Below are positions 16,507-25,973 of a stretch of DNA of 64,000 nt, piece by piece (the first letter of the stretch is position 1; every line of letters begins with the position of its first letter). This DNA is from SHLQ01 sp033344795. GTDB taxonomy: Bacteria; Actinomycetota; Acidimicrobiia; Acidimicrobiales; SHLQ01. The notes beneath the pieces were generated by a model. That model saw only the letters and a program-made list of their open reading frames with translations, did not search any database and was not told the origin of the DNA. Both the position numbers and the translations under genes were made by a program. The DNA lies in contig JAWPMS010000001.1 of the NCBI GenBank assembly GCA_033344795.1, positions 1,736,001 through 1,800,000 on the forward strand. Direction: 5' to 3'.

Positions 16507-18837
16507 ATGTCAGCTGACCTCGAGACGCTTCGGAACATCGAGCAGCGCGTGTTGTGGTTGGCCTGCCGGATCATCGATGCGGCCAACCGTCGTGACGACA
16601 CAGAGATCAAGGTCGGTGGTCATCAGGCATCGTCAGCGTCGATGGTGTCGATCATGACCGCGCTCTGGTTCGGGCACATCGGTGGTGAGGACAAGGTTGC
16701 CGTCAAGCCGCATGCGTCGCCGGTGTATCACGCGATCAAGTACCTGACAGGCGAGCTCGACCGGAGCTATCTCACGACCCTTCGCCAACGTGGAGGCCTG
16801 CAGGCATACCCGAGTCGCACGAAGGACCCCGACGTCTCGGACTTCTCGACCGGTTCGGTCGGACTCGGCGCGGTCGCGCCCTTGTTCAGCGCGCTCACCC
16901 GTCGATACCTCGACCATCACATTGGTGCACAGCCCGACGCGAGATTCATTGCACTCGTCGGTGACGCCGAGCTCGACGAAGGCAATATCTGGGAGGCGAT
17001 CGCCGACCCGACGACGCAGGGCTTGTCCAACTTCACCATGGTCGTCGACCTCAACCGACAGAGCCTCGATAGGGTGATCCCGGACATCGCTGCGATCCGA
17101 CTTCAGAGTTTCTTCGCCGATGCTGGCTGGCATGTCGCTGAGGCCAAGTACGGCCAACGGCTTCGAGCCGCCTTCGATGCGGATCGTGGTGAAGCCCTTC
17201 GTGATCACATCGATGCGATGTCGAACGAGTGGTACCAGTCGTTGTTTGCTCTCCGTGGCAGTGCGCTTCGCGATAAGTTCCTCATCGGTGCCGACGAGGC
17301 GGTCCACGCAATTGCTGGCGAGCGCGACGACGATGACCTTCGAGCGTTGGTCACCGACCTGGGTGGCCATGATCACCGGGCGCTCCTCGACGCATATGCA
17401 GAGTGCGACGCGGTCACCGATCGACCAAGCGTTCTATTTGCGTACACGATCAAGGGGTGGGGTCTTCCCATCGCTGGTGATCCGATGAACCACGCGGCCC
17501 TTCTCACCACGGAGCAGATCGACAACTTCAGAGCCGATGTTGGGCTCACCGAAGAGACCGAGTGGGATCGCTTCGATGCGTTCTCGAAGGAAGGCCGCCT
17601 GTGCGCCGAGGTTGGCGGCGAGATCAACAACCAGCTGCTGGAGTCGCGCCCCGTGCTTCCCATTCCCGATCGGTCGCGTGACCCGGTCGTGTCGGGTCAG
17701 ACGTCGTCGCAGGTCGCCTTTGGCCGGGTGCTGACGAGTATGGGCGATCTCGATGGTGTCGCCGATCGGATTGTCACCACGGCGCCTGACGTTTCCATTT
17801 CCACAAACCTTGGTGGCTGGATCAACAAGACCGGTGTGTACAGCCCCGACGTGCGCGCCGATCACGGAGGCGGCGAGCAGCTGTTGAAGTGGGCGCCCAC
17901 TCCGAACGGACAACACATCGAGCTCGGAATCTCCGAGATGAATCTGTTCATGCTGCTCGGGCAGCTGGGCCTGAGCCACGACCACCATGGACATCACCTC
18001 CTGCCGATTGGCGCGGTCTACGACCCCTTCGTCCTACGCGGGCTCGATGCCTTCATCTATGGGGTGTACAACGACGCAAGATTCATCGTCGTGGGAACGC
18101 CTGCGGGCGTGACCCTCGCTCCGGAGGGCGGGGCACATCAATCGACGATCACTGCGTCGGTCGGTGCCGAACTTCCGAACGTGCACTACGCCGAGCCTGC
18201 CTATGCCACCGAGGTCGACTGGTTGCTGTGTGACGCGCTTCGTCGACTCGGTGATGACGATGGCGAGAGCTGCTACTTGCGCCTGTCTACGAGGCCGATC
18301 GACCAGGCGTCTTTTGGTGCTGCTCTCGAACGCATGGGCGAGCCGGCGATGCGTGCTGCTGTCCTGGCTGGCGGGTACCGGCTGATCGACGGACCTCCCG
18401 ATGGTCGACCTGCCGTGACAATCGTGACCACGGGGGTGATGGCACCCGAGGCGCTGGCTGCTGCAAGCGAACTCGACGACGAAGGTGTGCAGGCGACGGT
18501 CGTCCACCTCACCAGTCCAGACCGCACGTACCGGAGCTGGCAGCGAACCTACGCGGCGTCGACGCAGTCTGCGTCCATCGTGCGCGACCCGAGCCATCTG
18601 CACCGGCTGGTTCCCGCGGTGGAGAGAAGAAGGCCCGTCATCTCGGTGCACGATGCTTCGAGCCACAGCCTCGCCTGGATAGGTTCAGCGCTCGGTACTC
18701 GGCAGCTGGCTCTCGGAGTGGATCGCTTCGGAGAGTCCGGGACGGTCGCCGACCTCCATGAAGTGACCGGAATCAACGCGGGCAGCATCGTGAATGCCGC
18801 GCTAATCGCGGTCCACGAGTCAGAGAATCCACAATGA
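16507..18837 (+). CDS. Homodimeric pyruvate-dehydrogenase-E1-like / transketolase-like TPP enzyme
   Basis: 776 aa, shorter than AceE (about 890). The TPP/Mg motif is GDAELDEGNIWEAI near residue 153, with the metal-binding Asn in VDLNRQSLDR. The pyrimidine-domain Glu lies in ELGISEMNLF near residue 475, and a C-terminal transketolase-like domain follows. It should decarboxylate a 2-oxo acid. It starts at an ATG preceded by GGAGG. It is divergent from acdS, which makes 2-oxobutyrate, so that acid or pyruvate is the likely substrate (inference). No E2 or E3 gene is nearby, so it would need a lipoyl partner from elsewhere or act as a stand-alone carboligase. Confidence 0.85.
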   Translation: MSADLETLRNIEQRVLWLACRIIDAANRRDDTEIKVGGHQASSASMVSIMTALWFGHIGGEDKVAVKPHASPVYHAIKYLTGELDRSYLTTLRQRGGLQAYPSRTKDPDVSDFSTGSVGLGAVAPLFSALTRRYLDHHIGAQPDARFIALVGDAELDEGNIWEAIADPTTQGLSNFTMVVDLNRQSLDRVIPDIAAIRLQSFFADAGWHVAEAKYGQRLRAAFDADRGEALRDHIDAMSNEWYQSLFALRGSALRDKFLIGADEAVHAIAGERDDDDLRALVTDLGGHDHRALLDAYAECDAVTDRPSVLFAYTIKGWGLPIAGDPMNHAALLTTEQIDNFRADVGLTEETEWDRFDAFSKEGRLCAEVGGEINNQLLESRPVLPIPDRSRDPVVSGQTSSQVAFGRVLTSMGDLDGVADRIVTTAPDVSISTNLGGWINKTGVYSPDVRADHGGGEQLLKWAPTPNGQHIELGISEMNLFMLLGQLGLSHDHHGHHLLPIGAVYDPFVLRGLDAFIYGVYNDARFIVVGTPAGVTLAPEGGAHQSTITASVGAELPNVHYAEPAYATEVDWLLCDALRRLGDDDGESCYLRLSTRPIDQASFGAALERMGEPAMRAAVLAGGYRLIDGPPDGRPAVTIVTTGVMAPEALAAASELDDEGVQATVVHLTSPDRTYRSWQRTYAASTQSASIVRDPSHLHRLVPAVERRRPVISVHDASSHSLAWIGSALGTRQLALGVDRFGESGTVADLHEVTGINAGSIVNAALIAVHESENPQ

Positions 18838-18845
18838 GTGACCGA

Positions 18846-18859
18846 TGGTCGTACGACCA
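18846..18859. promoter_or_regulatory. Perfect 14-bp palindrome TGGTCGTACGACCA
   Basis: The palindrome sits nine bases after the stop of the E1-like gene and 112 bases before the start of the 1869-aa secreted protein. It is too short and A/T-poor at its centre to be a convincing terminator, and it is followed by no T-run. It could be an operator for the downstream gene. A TTGACA element follows at 18907-18912, but no well-spaced -10 box goes with it. Confidence 0.35.
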
Positions 18860-18970
18860 AGGTCCAATATCGCGCTTGGTGGTTGTTCCGTAACTTGTAG
18901 AGACGTTTGACAATCAAGCTGTTCGCTATAGGTCTCCCGTGTGCGCAGGCGGGAGCATCGGGGGTTGATC

Positions 18971-21900
18971 ATGGGTCGCATTGGACGTTTTGTTTCGGTG
19001 GCATCAGCGCTCGTGTTGGTCTCGGTCATCGTCGTGGCCGCGCCTGTTGGGGCGTTGTCGTTGGACAAGGCGGAGTTGCGAGGCAACGAACTCCGACTCG
19101 AAGGCGCCGACGCCGTGTCGAACGCAGACATCACCGTTGATGGAGCGGTGTTGGGCAGCGCGAACGGCAACGGGACCTTCGATATCCGCGTCAGTCCCTT
19201 CAGCTCTCCGACCTGTGTGGTCAGCGTGTCCGACGGTGTCGACACGCAGTCGATCGAGTTGGATCGCTGCACTCCAAGCGTCGGATCAAATCAAGATCCG
19301 ACCGCCATGGCGGGGCCCGATGTCACGGTCGTCGACGTGGATCAGAACGGTTCCGAAACCGTCGGACTCGATGGCTCTGCCTCGTCTGATCCCGAAGGTC
19401 CGATAGCGGCGTTTGTCTGGACCGAGGGAGCAACGAACCTTGGCTCGGGAAGCTCGATCACTCCGACGCTGGCGGTTGGCACGCACACGATCACGCTCAC
19501 GGTCACCGATGGTGATGGAGCGACGGCGACCGACACCGTGGTCGTGACGGTAGATGCTCCCGCAGCGAACCAACCTCCGACCGCCGACGCAGGTCCCGAC
19601 ATCACGGTGACCGACGACGACAACAACGGTGTGGAGACGGTCATTCTCGAGAGCTTCAACAGCACCGATCCGGAAGGGCCGATCGCGTCGTATGAGTGGA
19701 TCAAAGACGGAGTGGTCATCGCCAGCGCAAACGGCGTCGCGATCAGTCAGCCGGTCGGCGTCAACACGATCACGCTGCGGGTCACCGACTCGGGTGGTCT
19801 GACCGACACCGACGTCGTGATCGTCACCGTCAATCCCTTTCCGATCCCCGGGAACAATCCGCCGGTCGCAGCCGCCGGCCCGGATCAGACCATCACCGAT
19901 TCCGACGGCAACGGCGTCGAGACGGTGACGTTGGACGGATCTGCTTCGACTGACTCGGATGGCCTGATCGTGAGCTACGAGTGGTCAGAGAACGGCATAC
20001 CTCTCGCACCCGTCACGGGCGGGGGCACCACCGCGCTCGGAGTTCTCGATGGCGGAACCTTCGACCACCTCTTCGAGTCGAACCAAGCCGATCCTCCGGG
20101 GATCGTCCCCAACTCGTTTGGTGGCTCGTCCGCGAGCGCCGGTGATGTGAACGGAGATGGATTCGGTGACGTCATCATCGGCTCGGAGGTCTGGGACGAT
20201 GGCACCGAGTTTGCCGAGGGTGCAGCCATCGTGTTCCTTGGTGGCCCGAACGGACCCGTGGGGAACAACCCGTCGAACGCTCACGCGCTGATCGAGATGA
20301 ACCAGGCTGGCGCGACGGTGAATGACGTCGCGAGCGCAGGCGACGTAAACGGCGACGGCTTCGACGACGTGCTGGTCGGCTCGCACTTCTATGACACGAA
20401 TCTGCCGGGCACTCAGCTGGCCGTCGACGGTGCCGTCTTCGTCTTTCATGGAGGTCCAACCGGGATCACGGCCACCGGTCCTGCCGATGCGGATGGAGCC
20501 ATCTTTGCGAATCAGCTTCTGTCGGGCATGGGTGATCAGGTCGACAGCGCTGGTGATGTCAACGGCGACGGCTTCGACGACATCGTGGTCAGCGTGCCAA
20601 GAGAGGGCACGCTATTCCCCGAGGGGATTCCGATCAATGATCGTTCTGGCGAATATGGCGCGATCCTGATCTTCCACGGTGGACCGAACGGGATCACCGG
20701 CACCGGCTTCGCTGATGCCGACACGGTGATCTTGCCGTACGAGGACACCGGTCTGCCGCTTCCTCCCGTCGACGCATCGGTCTCGTACGGAGCGGGAGCC
20801 GGGGACATCAACGGCGACGGTTTTGCGGACATCGTAGTGGGCGGCAGCGAGGTCACCACCTACTTCGGTGGCCCGAACGGCATCGTCGCTGAAGACGTCT
20901 TCGATGCCAACGATCGGATCTTCGGTGATCCGCTCGGCGGGTTCTTGGTCGACGGCGCTGGCGATGTCAACGGCGACGGTTTCGCCGACGTCACGGTCGG
21001 GGCACCAGCCCGTGACCTCACTCCCAACGATGTCCCGGTCGGCGAGGGGGCAGCGTACATCTTCCTCGGTGGACCGAGCGGCCTCGGTGCCACTTCGGTT
21101 ACGCAAGCTGACACCACCATCCTCGGGACGATCAGCGCTGAGTCTTTGGGTCGAACCGTCGCCGGACCTGGCGACATCGATGGAGACGGGTTTGATGACT
21201 GGGTCGTCGGCGCGCTCCACTACGCGGGCAGCCTCGATAGCGAGGGTGTGGCGTACATCTACCGAGGCAGCGCGGAGGGCATCAGCGCCTCGACGATCGC
21301 CGAGGCCGACAGTCGGCTGGAGGCCAGTCAGGAAGGCGCAGCCCGACTCGGCAACAGGTACGGCTTCGATGCCCAAGGTGCGGGCGACGTCGACAACGAC
21401 GGGTTCATCGACATCATCGTGGGCAAGGCCTTCTACGACAACGGCGAGCTCAACGAGGGAGCTGCATTCCTCTACAACGGTTCGCAGTTCCCGGCGAACC
21501 CCAACACCCCTCCGGTCCCCGTTGCCGGTGCTGATCAAGATGTACTCGATGTCGACGCAGATCGGATCATCACGGTCACCGTGGATGGCACTGCATCGTT
21601 CGACCCCGACGGATCGATCGTCAGCTACGAGTGGTATCAAGCGACGAACAGCGCCGCCACCGGTGCAGTTCTGGTCGGCACGGGTCCCATCGCAACGTTC
21701 GAGCTTTCGACGATCAGTCCAATCGCCGCCTACGGACACCTCATCACTCTGGTCGTGACCGACGATCAAGGGATCCGACGCGGCGACGTCATGGCGGTCT
21801 TCCCCGGTCTCGCACCCACGACGTTCGAGTTCGCTGAGTGGCTCGACCTCGGAAGCTGGAATACGACGGGGGATGTGACTCTCGCAGATGCGGGGGTTTC

Positions 21901-24580
21901 GTTCCCGACTGCGCCTCATGTATTGATGCGCGGCAACTCCACGCTCGCACGCACATTCACGCCGGCTCCTGGGACGACCGGTCTCGACATCACATACTGG
22001 GCGAGAGGTGATGCGTTCGGTCCGAACGACATCGTCAATGTGCAGGCCAGCTTCGATGGTGGACCCTTCGTCGACTACTACTCCTTCCACCCGAGCGACG
22101 CCACCGGGGAATTCACGTTCTACGGCGGATCGGCTCTGCAGATTCCGCTCTCTTGGTGGCCAGCACAAGCATCGACGGTGACACTTCGATTCGCGTCGGA
22201 TCTGTCACCGGGAGCCGACTTCTGGCTCCAGACGTTGCGGGTCAATTCGATCCAAGCCGAGACGGGTGGAGCGACCAACATGCCACCAACCGCGGACGCG
22301 GGCCTGGATCAGACCGTCGTGGACAACGACGGCAGCGGCGACGAGTCGGTGACGGTCAGCGGGAGTGGCTCGTTCGATCTCGACGGAACCATCGCGTCCT
22401 ATGAGTGGCGAGATGGCGCAACGACTATCGGGAACGCGGTCGATCTCACAACCACGCTTCCGGTCGGCACACACACGCTCACGTTGTTCGTCGTCGACGA
22501 CCTCGGTGCGAACGGCGTGGCGAACGTGACCATCACCGTCCTCGCCCAGCCCGGTGGACCGACACTCGACGTGGAGCTGGACGTCGGAGAACACACGATC
22601 ACGCTGACGGTCACTGACGACGATGGCGCGATCGCAACCGACACGGTGGTGATCACCGTCGAAGCTGCGGCAACCAACACACCTCCCACGGCAAACGCCG
22701 GACCCGACCAGACTCTCATCGACACCGACAACACCGGAGTCGAACTCTTCACGCTCGATGCTTCTGGTTCGTCCGACCCCGAAGGTCCGATCAGTTCGTA
22801 CGCATGGTTCGAGGACGGCGCGCAGATCGCCGCAGGTGTCGCCCCCGACGTACCACTCACTGTCGGGACTCACACGATCACCTTGACCGTCACCGATGGC
22901 GACGGCGCATCGGCGAGCGACACGGTGGTCCTGACCGTCGATCCGTTCGATCCAGGAACGAATCAACCACCGATCGCGAACGCGGGCCCTGACCAGACCG
23001 TGGTCGATGCCGATGGTGACACGCTCGAGGTCGTTACGTTCGACGGCACCGCATCGTCTGACCCCGATGGCACCATCGTGTCGTATGGGTGGACGTTGAA
23101 TGGGAACCCTTTCGGAAACGCTCCGACCTTCAGCGTGACTCGACCTCTCGGGGTCTACGAAGTGACACTGACCGTGACGGACAACCTCGGAGGGGTTGCG
23201 TCGGACGTCGTTGTGGTCACGGTTGAGGCTCCACCTGACCCGACGAACAATCCGCCCACTGCGTCAGCAGGCCCGGACCTCAACCTCGCGGATCCCGACG
23301 GTGACGGTGTGGCAAGCGCGATTGTCGATGGCACTGGATCGAGCGATGTCGAGGGACCCATTGCCTCTTACGAGTGGCGGTTGAACGGCGTCCTCGTCGG
23401 CACATCGGCACTCCAGGGAATTCCGTTCCCCATCGGAGTGAACACGTTGGAACTCACCGTTCGTGACAGCGACGATGCGACCGGTACAGACACCGCCATC
23501 GTGACTGTCGCCGCGAACGAGGCACCGGTCGCGTCCGCTGGTCCGGACCAGACCGTTGAAGACGCCGACGATGACGGCAGCGCCGTCGTTTCGGTCAGCG
23601 CTGCCGGAAGCTCGGACCCGGACGGCCTGGTGAGTTTCTGGTCGTGGAGGCAGGATGCAAACGTGCTCGCCACGACCGAGACGGCCGACCTCACTCTGCC
23701 CGTTGGACAACACACCATCGAACTCACGGTCACCGACAACGGTGGGGCGACGGCGGTCGACACCCTCGTGATCACCGTCGAACCTGCGGCGCCTCCTGGG
23801 GGAGGGCAGACGCTCTACGTCTCGTCGAGTTCCGGTGGAGCGGTTGGCGGTGTGAGCTTCTCGGATGAGGACATCTTGGCCTTTGACACGACGACGGCTA
23901 GTTGGTCGATGTTCCTCGATGGCTCCGACATCGGCTTGAGCGGCGCCGGGGCACGTGACGTCGATGCCTTCACCATCTTGGACGATGGGTCTGTGCTGTT
24001 GAGCATCGTGTCGGCCTCCACGCTGCCCGACGTCGGGGCCATCGATGACTCTGACATCGTGCGGTTCGTCCCGACCTCGACGGGCACGTCGACCGCAGGA
24101 ACGTTCGAGATGTATTTCGATGGCTCCGATGTTTCGCTCACATCGAATGGTGAGGATGTCGACAGCATCGCCGTGCTGGCGAATGGTGACCTCCTGCTCA
24201 GCACGACTGGCTCGCCATCGGTGCCAGGACTCAGTGGGCTTGCAGACGAGGACCTGATCCGGTTCACTCCTACCTCGCTTGGGGCGACGACGGCCGGAGC
24301 TTGGGCGCGGTACTTCGATGGATCGGATGTCGCGCTCAACAACTCAGGCAGTGAAGATGTGCACGGCGCCGCCGTGGCGGGCAACGGGGATTTGTATCTC
24401 ACCACCCGCGGTACGTTCGCTGTGCCAGGTGTCGCTGGCTCAGGCTCGGAGGTCTTCACCTGCTTGGGGCACAGCATCGGAGCTGCGACGTCGTGTGGAT
24501 CGCACACGCTGTTCTTCGATGGCGCGGCGAACGGGTTCGGGTCAGAGGTCGTCGACGGAATTCACGTGGTCCAAAACTGA
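18971..24580 (+). CDS. Very large secreted PKD / FG-GAP repeat surface protein
   Basis: 1869 aa with a Sec signal peptide (FVSVASALVLVSVIVVAAP, cleavage near VGA-LS). Eight complete PKD-like beta-sandwiches carry NxPPxAxAGPDQT, DPEGPIxSYEW and HTITLTVTDxDG motifs. An FG-GAP/integrin-alpha-type propeller with GDVNGDGFDD Ca-binding loops spans about residues 354-840. A jelly-roll-like insert lies near 950-1090. The C-terminus (1614-1869) has repeats of about 80 residues marked FDGSDV. One further PKD domain is split, with its halves on either side of the propeller and neighbouring domains. There is no LPXTG or membrane anchor. It is likely an adhesin or matrix protein; the ligand is unknown. 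I chose the ATG at 18971 because the signal peptide begins there. Confidence 0.85.
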   Translation: MGRIGRFVSVASALVLVSVIVVAAPVGALSLDKAELRGNELRLEGADAVSNADITVDGAVLGSANGNGTFDIRVSPFSSPTCVVSVSDGVDTQSIELDRCTPSVGSNQDPTAMAGPDVTVVDVDQNGSETVGLDGSASSDPEGPIAAFVWTEGATNLGSGSSITPTLAVGTHTITLTVTDGDGATATDTVVVTVDAPAANQPPTADAGPDITVTDDDNNGVETVILESFNSTDPEGPIASYEWIKDGVVIASANGVAISQPVGVNTITLRVTDSGGLTDTDVVIVTVNPFPIPGNNPPVAAAGPDQTITDSDGNGVETVTLDGSASTDSDGLIVSYEWSENGIPLAPVTGGGTTALGVLDGGTFDHLFESNQADPPGIVPNSFGGSSASAGDVNGDGFGDVIIGSEVWDDGTEFAEGAAIVFLGGPNGPVGNNPSNAHALIEMNQAGATVNDVASAGDVNGDGFDDVLVGSHFYDTNLPGTQLAVDGAVFVFHGGPTGITATGPADADGAIFANQLLSGMGDQVDSAGDVNGDGFDDIVVSVPREGTLFPEGIPINDRSGEYGAILIFHGGPNGITGTGFADADTVILPYEDTGLPLPPVDASVSYGAGAGDINGDGFADIVVGGSEVTTYFGGPNGIVAEDVFDANDRIFGDPLGGFLVDGAGDVNGDGFADVTVGAPARDLTPNDVPVGEGAAYIFLGGPSGLGATSVTQADTTILGTISAESLGRTVAGPGDIDGDGFDDWVVGALHYAGSLDSEGVAYIYRGSAEGISASTIAEADSRLEASQEGAARLGNRYGFDAQGAGDVDNDGFIDIIVGKAFYDNGELNEGAAFLYNGSQFPANPNTPPVPVAGADQDVLDVDADRIITVTVDGTASFDPDGSIVSYEWYQATNSAATGAVLVGTGPIATFELSTISPIAAYGHLITLVVTDDQGIRRGDVMAVFPGLAPTTFEFAEWLDLGSWNTTGDVTLADAGVSFPTAPHVLMRGNSTLARTFTPAPGTTGLDITYWARGDAFGPNDIVNVQASFDGGPFVDYYSFHPSDATGEFTFYGGSALQIPLSWWPAQASTVTLRFASDLSPGADFWLQTLRVNSIQAETGGATNMPPTADAGLDQTVVDNDGSGDESVTVSGSGSFDLDGTIASYEWRDGATTIGNAVDLTTTLPVGTHTLTLFVVDDLGANGVANVTITVLAQPGGPTLDVELDVGEHTITLTVTDDDGAIATDTVVITVEAAATNTPPTANAGPDQTLIDTDNTGVELFTLDASGSSDPEGPISSYAWFEDGAQIAAGVAPDVPLTVGTHTITLTVTDGDGASASDTVVLTVDPFDPGTNQPPIANAGPDQTVVDADGDTLEVVTFDGTASSDPDGTIVSYGWTLNGNPFGNAPTFSVTRPLGVYEVTLTVTDNLGGVASDVVVVTVEAPPDPTNNPPTASAGPDLNLADPDGDGVASAIVDGTGSSDVEGPIASYEWRLNGVLVGTSALQGIPFPIGVNTLELTVRDSDDATGTDTAIVTVAANEAPVASAGPDQTVEDADDDGSAVVSVSAAGSSDPDGLVSFWSWRQDANVLATTETADLTLPVGQHTIELTVTDNGGATAVDTLVITVEPAAPPGGGQTLYVSSSSGGAVGGVSFSDEDILAFDTTTASWSMFLDGSDIGLSGAGARDVDAFTILDDGSVLLSIVSASTLPDVGAIDDSDIVRFVPTSTGTSTAGTFEMYFDGSDVSLTSNGEDVDSIAVLANGDLLLSTTGSPSVPGLSGLADEDLIRFTPTSLGATTAGAWARYFDGSDVALNNSGSEDVHGAAVAGNGDLYLTTRGTFAVPGVAGSGSEVFTCLGHSIGAATSCGSHTLFFDGAANGFGSEVVDGIHVVQN

Positions 24581-24593
24581 CGCGAGTCGAAGA

Positions 24594-25340
24594 TCAGTCG
24601 AGCTGATCGAGCCGGGCTGATCGGCCAGCTCGATGGTCGGCCAGCGCTTGCTGGCCTGCCTTGAGTGACGGGCTCATAGTCAGGACGAAAACCAACGTCG
24701 CCCAACCAATGTCCCCGCCGAGGGCAACGCCTCCGACCACGATGAGAATCTCGATCGTGCGCCGAAGCTTGAAGGGATCCAGCCCGCGGTCTTCTCCGGC
24801 GTTCATCAACAGTTCGATCGCGCCGCCAGTGAGTCCTGCGTGGATCACGAGAGCGACGCCGCCGGCGATGGCCAACGTGCCGAGTACCACGAATAGAAGA
24901 CGAAGCGGGAGTGGTTCTGGATCGCGTATGAGGTGGAGCCAGACATCGATCGCGATGCCGTTCGCAAACATGTAGAACAACCCACTGATCTTTGGTCGTC
25001 GACCGAGGAATGTCGCGACCAGAAAGAGAGTGCTGGTGAAGAGCCAGCCCGCCTGACCGAGCGTGATGCCGAGCAGGTCGCGCAACGCGGTGAGCATGAC
25101 GTCGAAAGCAGGTACGCCGAGCTGCGCGTGGACGAACAGAGACACACCGAGGCCGATGAGAATTGAGCCAGCGAATTGACTGAGGACCTGCCGAAATCCG
25201 TTTCGACTTTGAGGAAGTTGGGCGACGCGTTCGGCAGCCACGACGCCATGGCGCGAGATGCCGACGAACCATCGAGCGGACGCGCGCGCAGCGTCACGAC
25301 TGACGTCGACCGAGGTCGCGATGCGCTGTGTTGGACTCAT
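24594..25340 (-). CDS. YczE/YyaS/YitT-family membrane protein
   Basis: 248 aa with about five hydrophobic helices after a 50-residue basic N-terminus. Typical family text includes IGLGVSLFVHAQLGVPAFDV, GRRPKISGLFYMFANG and HAGLTGGAIELLM. Members are integral membrane proteins of unclear role, sometimes linked to antibiotic production or transport. Two identical 10-bp direct repeats 22 bp apart lie 55-87 bases upstream of the start and also resemble sites in front of the nearby Lrp/AsnC gene, so that regulator probably controls it. The gene is convergent with the large PKD protein gene. Confidence 0.82.
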   Translation of the reverse strand: MSPTQRIATSVDVSRDAARASARWFVGISRHGVVAAERVAQLPQSRNGFRQVLSQFAGSILIGLGVSLFVHAQLGVPAFDVMLTALRDLLGITLGQAGWLFTSTLFLVATFLGRRPKISGLFYMFANGIAIDVWLHLIRDPEPLPLRLLFVVLGTLAIAGGVALVIHAGLTGGAIELLMNAGEDRGLDPFKLRRTIEILIVVGGVALGGDIGWATLVFVLTMSPSLKAGQQALADHRAGRSARLDQLD

Positions 25341-25395
25341 ACTTCTAGTAACGACACGAGCGAGTCAGAAGTGTCCCAAAACGGTGGTAGCAGCT

Positions 25396-25427
25396 GTCAC
25401 AGTGTGCTGTCGCTGCAGTCACAGTGT
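25396..25427. promoter_or_regulatory. Direct repeats GTCACAGTGT (two copies, 22-bp period) upstream of the YczE-type gene
   Basis: The 10-mer GTCACAGTGT occurs at 25396-25405 and again at 25418-25427, exactly two helical turns apart. This suits a dimeric or octameric Lrp/AsnC protein bound on one face of the DNA. Near-identical sites occur at the Lrp/AsnC gene itself. The position, 55 to 87 bases before the YczE-type start, fits an activator. Confidence 0.6.
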
Positions 25428-25522
25428 TGCTCTGCTGTCGCAATCCGTCGCCCGAGGGCTCCTCGATGCTCGGCAGCTGGGCGGAGGCCGCGTCCGTTCG
25501 ACCGAGCAAGCTCGGATCGAAC

Positions 25523-25930
25523 TCAATCGTCAGAGTTCGGGCGTTGACGTAGTTGTTTGGTGCGGCTCTGCTGTCGTTTCTTTTCGACGCGGCGTCGTTG
25601 TGAGTTTCGACTCGGCCGTGTCGCGCGGCGCGGCTTCTCGGGCGTGAGCGCCGTTCGCACGCGACCTGCAAGACGGTCCGCCGCGATGTCGCGATTGCGC
25701 AATTGCGACCGCTCGTCGTCGACGACGATGCGCACGATGGGGCCGAAGTGTTCGATCAGCACCTGACGCTGGTGGTCGCTCAGAACCGTCGACTCGGCGA
25801 GGTCCCAGGTCAGTTCAACTCTGGTTGCAGCCTTGTTCGCATGTTGCCCGCCCGGCCCTCCGGACGCGCTGAACTTCTCGGCGAGTTCGGCGTCGGGAAT
25901 GACGAGAGAGGGAGTGATCGTGATGGCCAC
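25523..25930 (-). CDS. arfB: Alternative ribosome-rescue factor ArfB (peptidyl-tRNA hydrolase, YaeJ-like)
   Basis: 135 aa, the standard length for ArfB. The class-I release-factor GGQ loop is present in SASGGPGGQHANKAATRVEL, and there is no stop-codon recognition domain. The C-terminal tail is rich in Lys, Arg and Gln (RRRVEKKRQQSRTKQ), which in the family enters the empty mRNA channel of stalled ribosomes. It hydrolyses peptidyl-tRNA on non-stop ribosomes. It starts at a GTG with no clear ribosome-binding site. The small gene at 25974-26126 lies just upstream on the same strand, 43 bases away. Confidence 0.92.
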   Translation of the reverse strand: MAITITPSLVIPDAELAEKFSASGGPGGQHANKAATRVELTWDLAESTVLSDHQRQVLIEHFGPIVRIVVDDERSQLRNRDIAADRLAGRVRTALTPEKPRRATRPSRNSQRRRVEKKRQQSRTKQLRQRPNSDD

Positions 25931-25973
25931 GGGTCAAGCGTACGGGCTGGCGCCCGCGGCATCGGGTCGCTGT

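Noticed and set aside
20612..22168. 518-codon minus-strand open frame opposite the large PKD protein
   Set aside because: It is fully antisense to clear FG-GAP and PKD coding sequence, with biased composition and no domain. It is an artefact of GC-rich codon use.
24592..24608. Hairpin GATCAG-TCGAG-CTGATC as a terminator of the PKD protein gene
   Set aside because: The stem is only six pairs, lies over the 3' coding end of the convergent gene and lacks a T-run.
25523..25930. Peptide chain release factor 1 or 2
   Set aside because: Only the GGQ domain is present in 135 aa, with no codon-recognition domain and a basic tail, which means ArfB.
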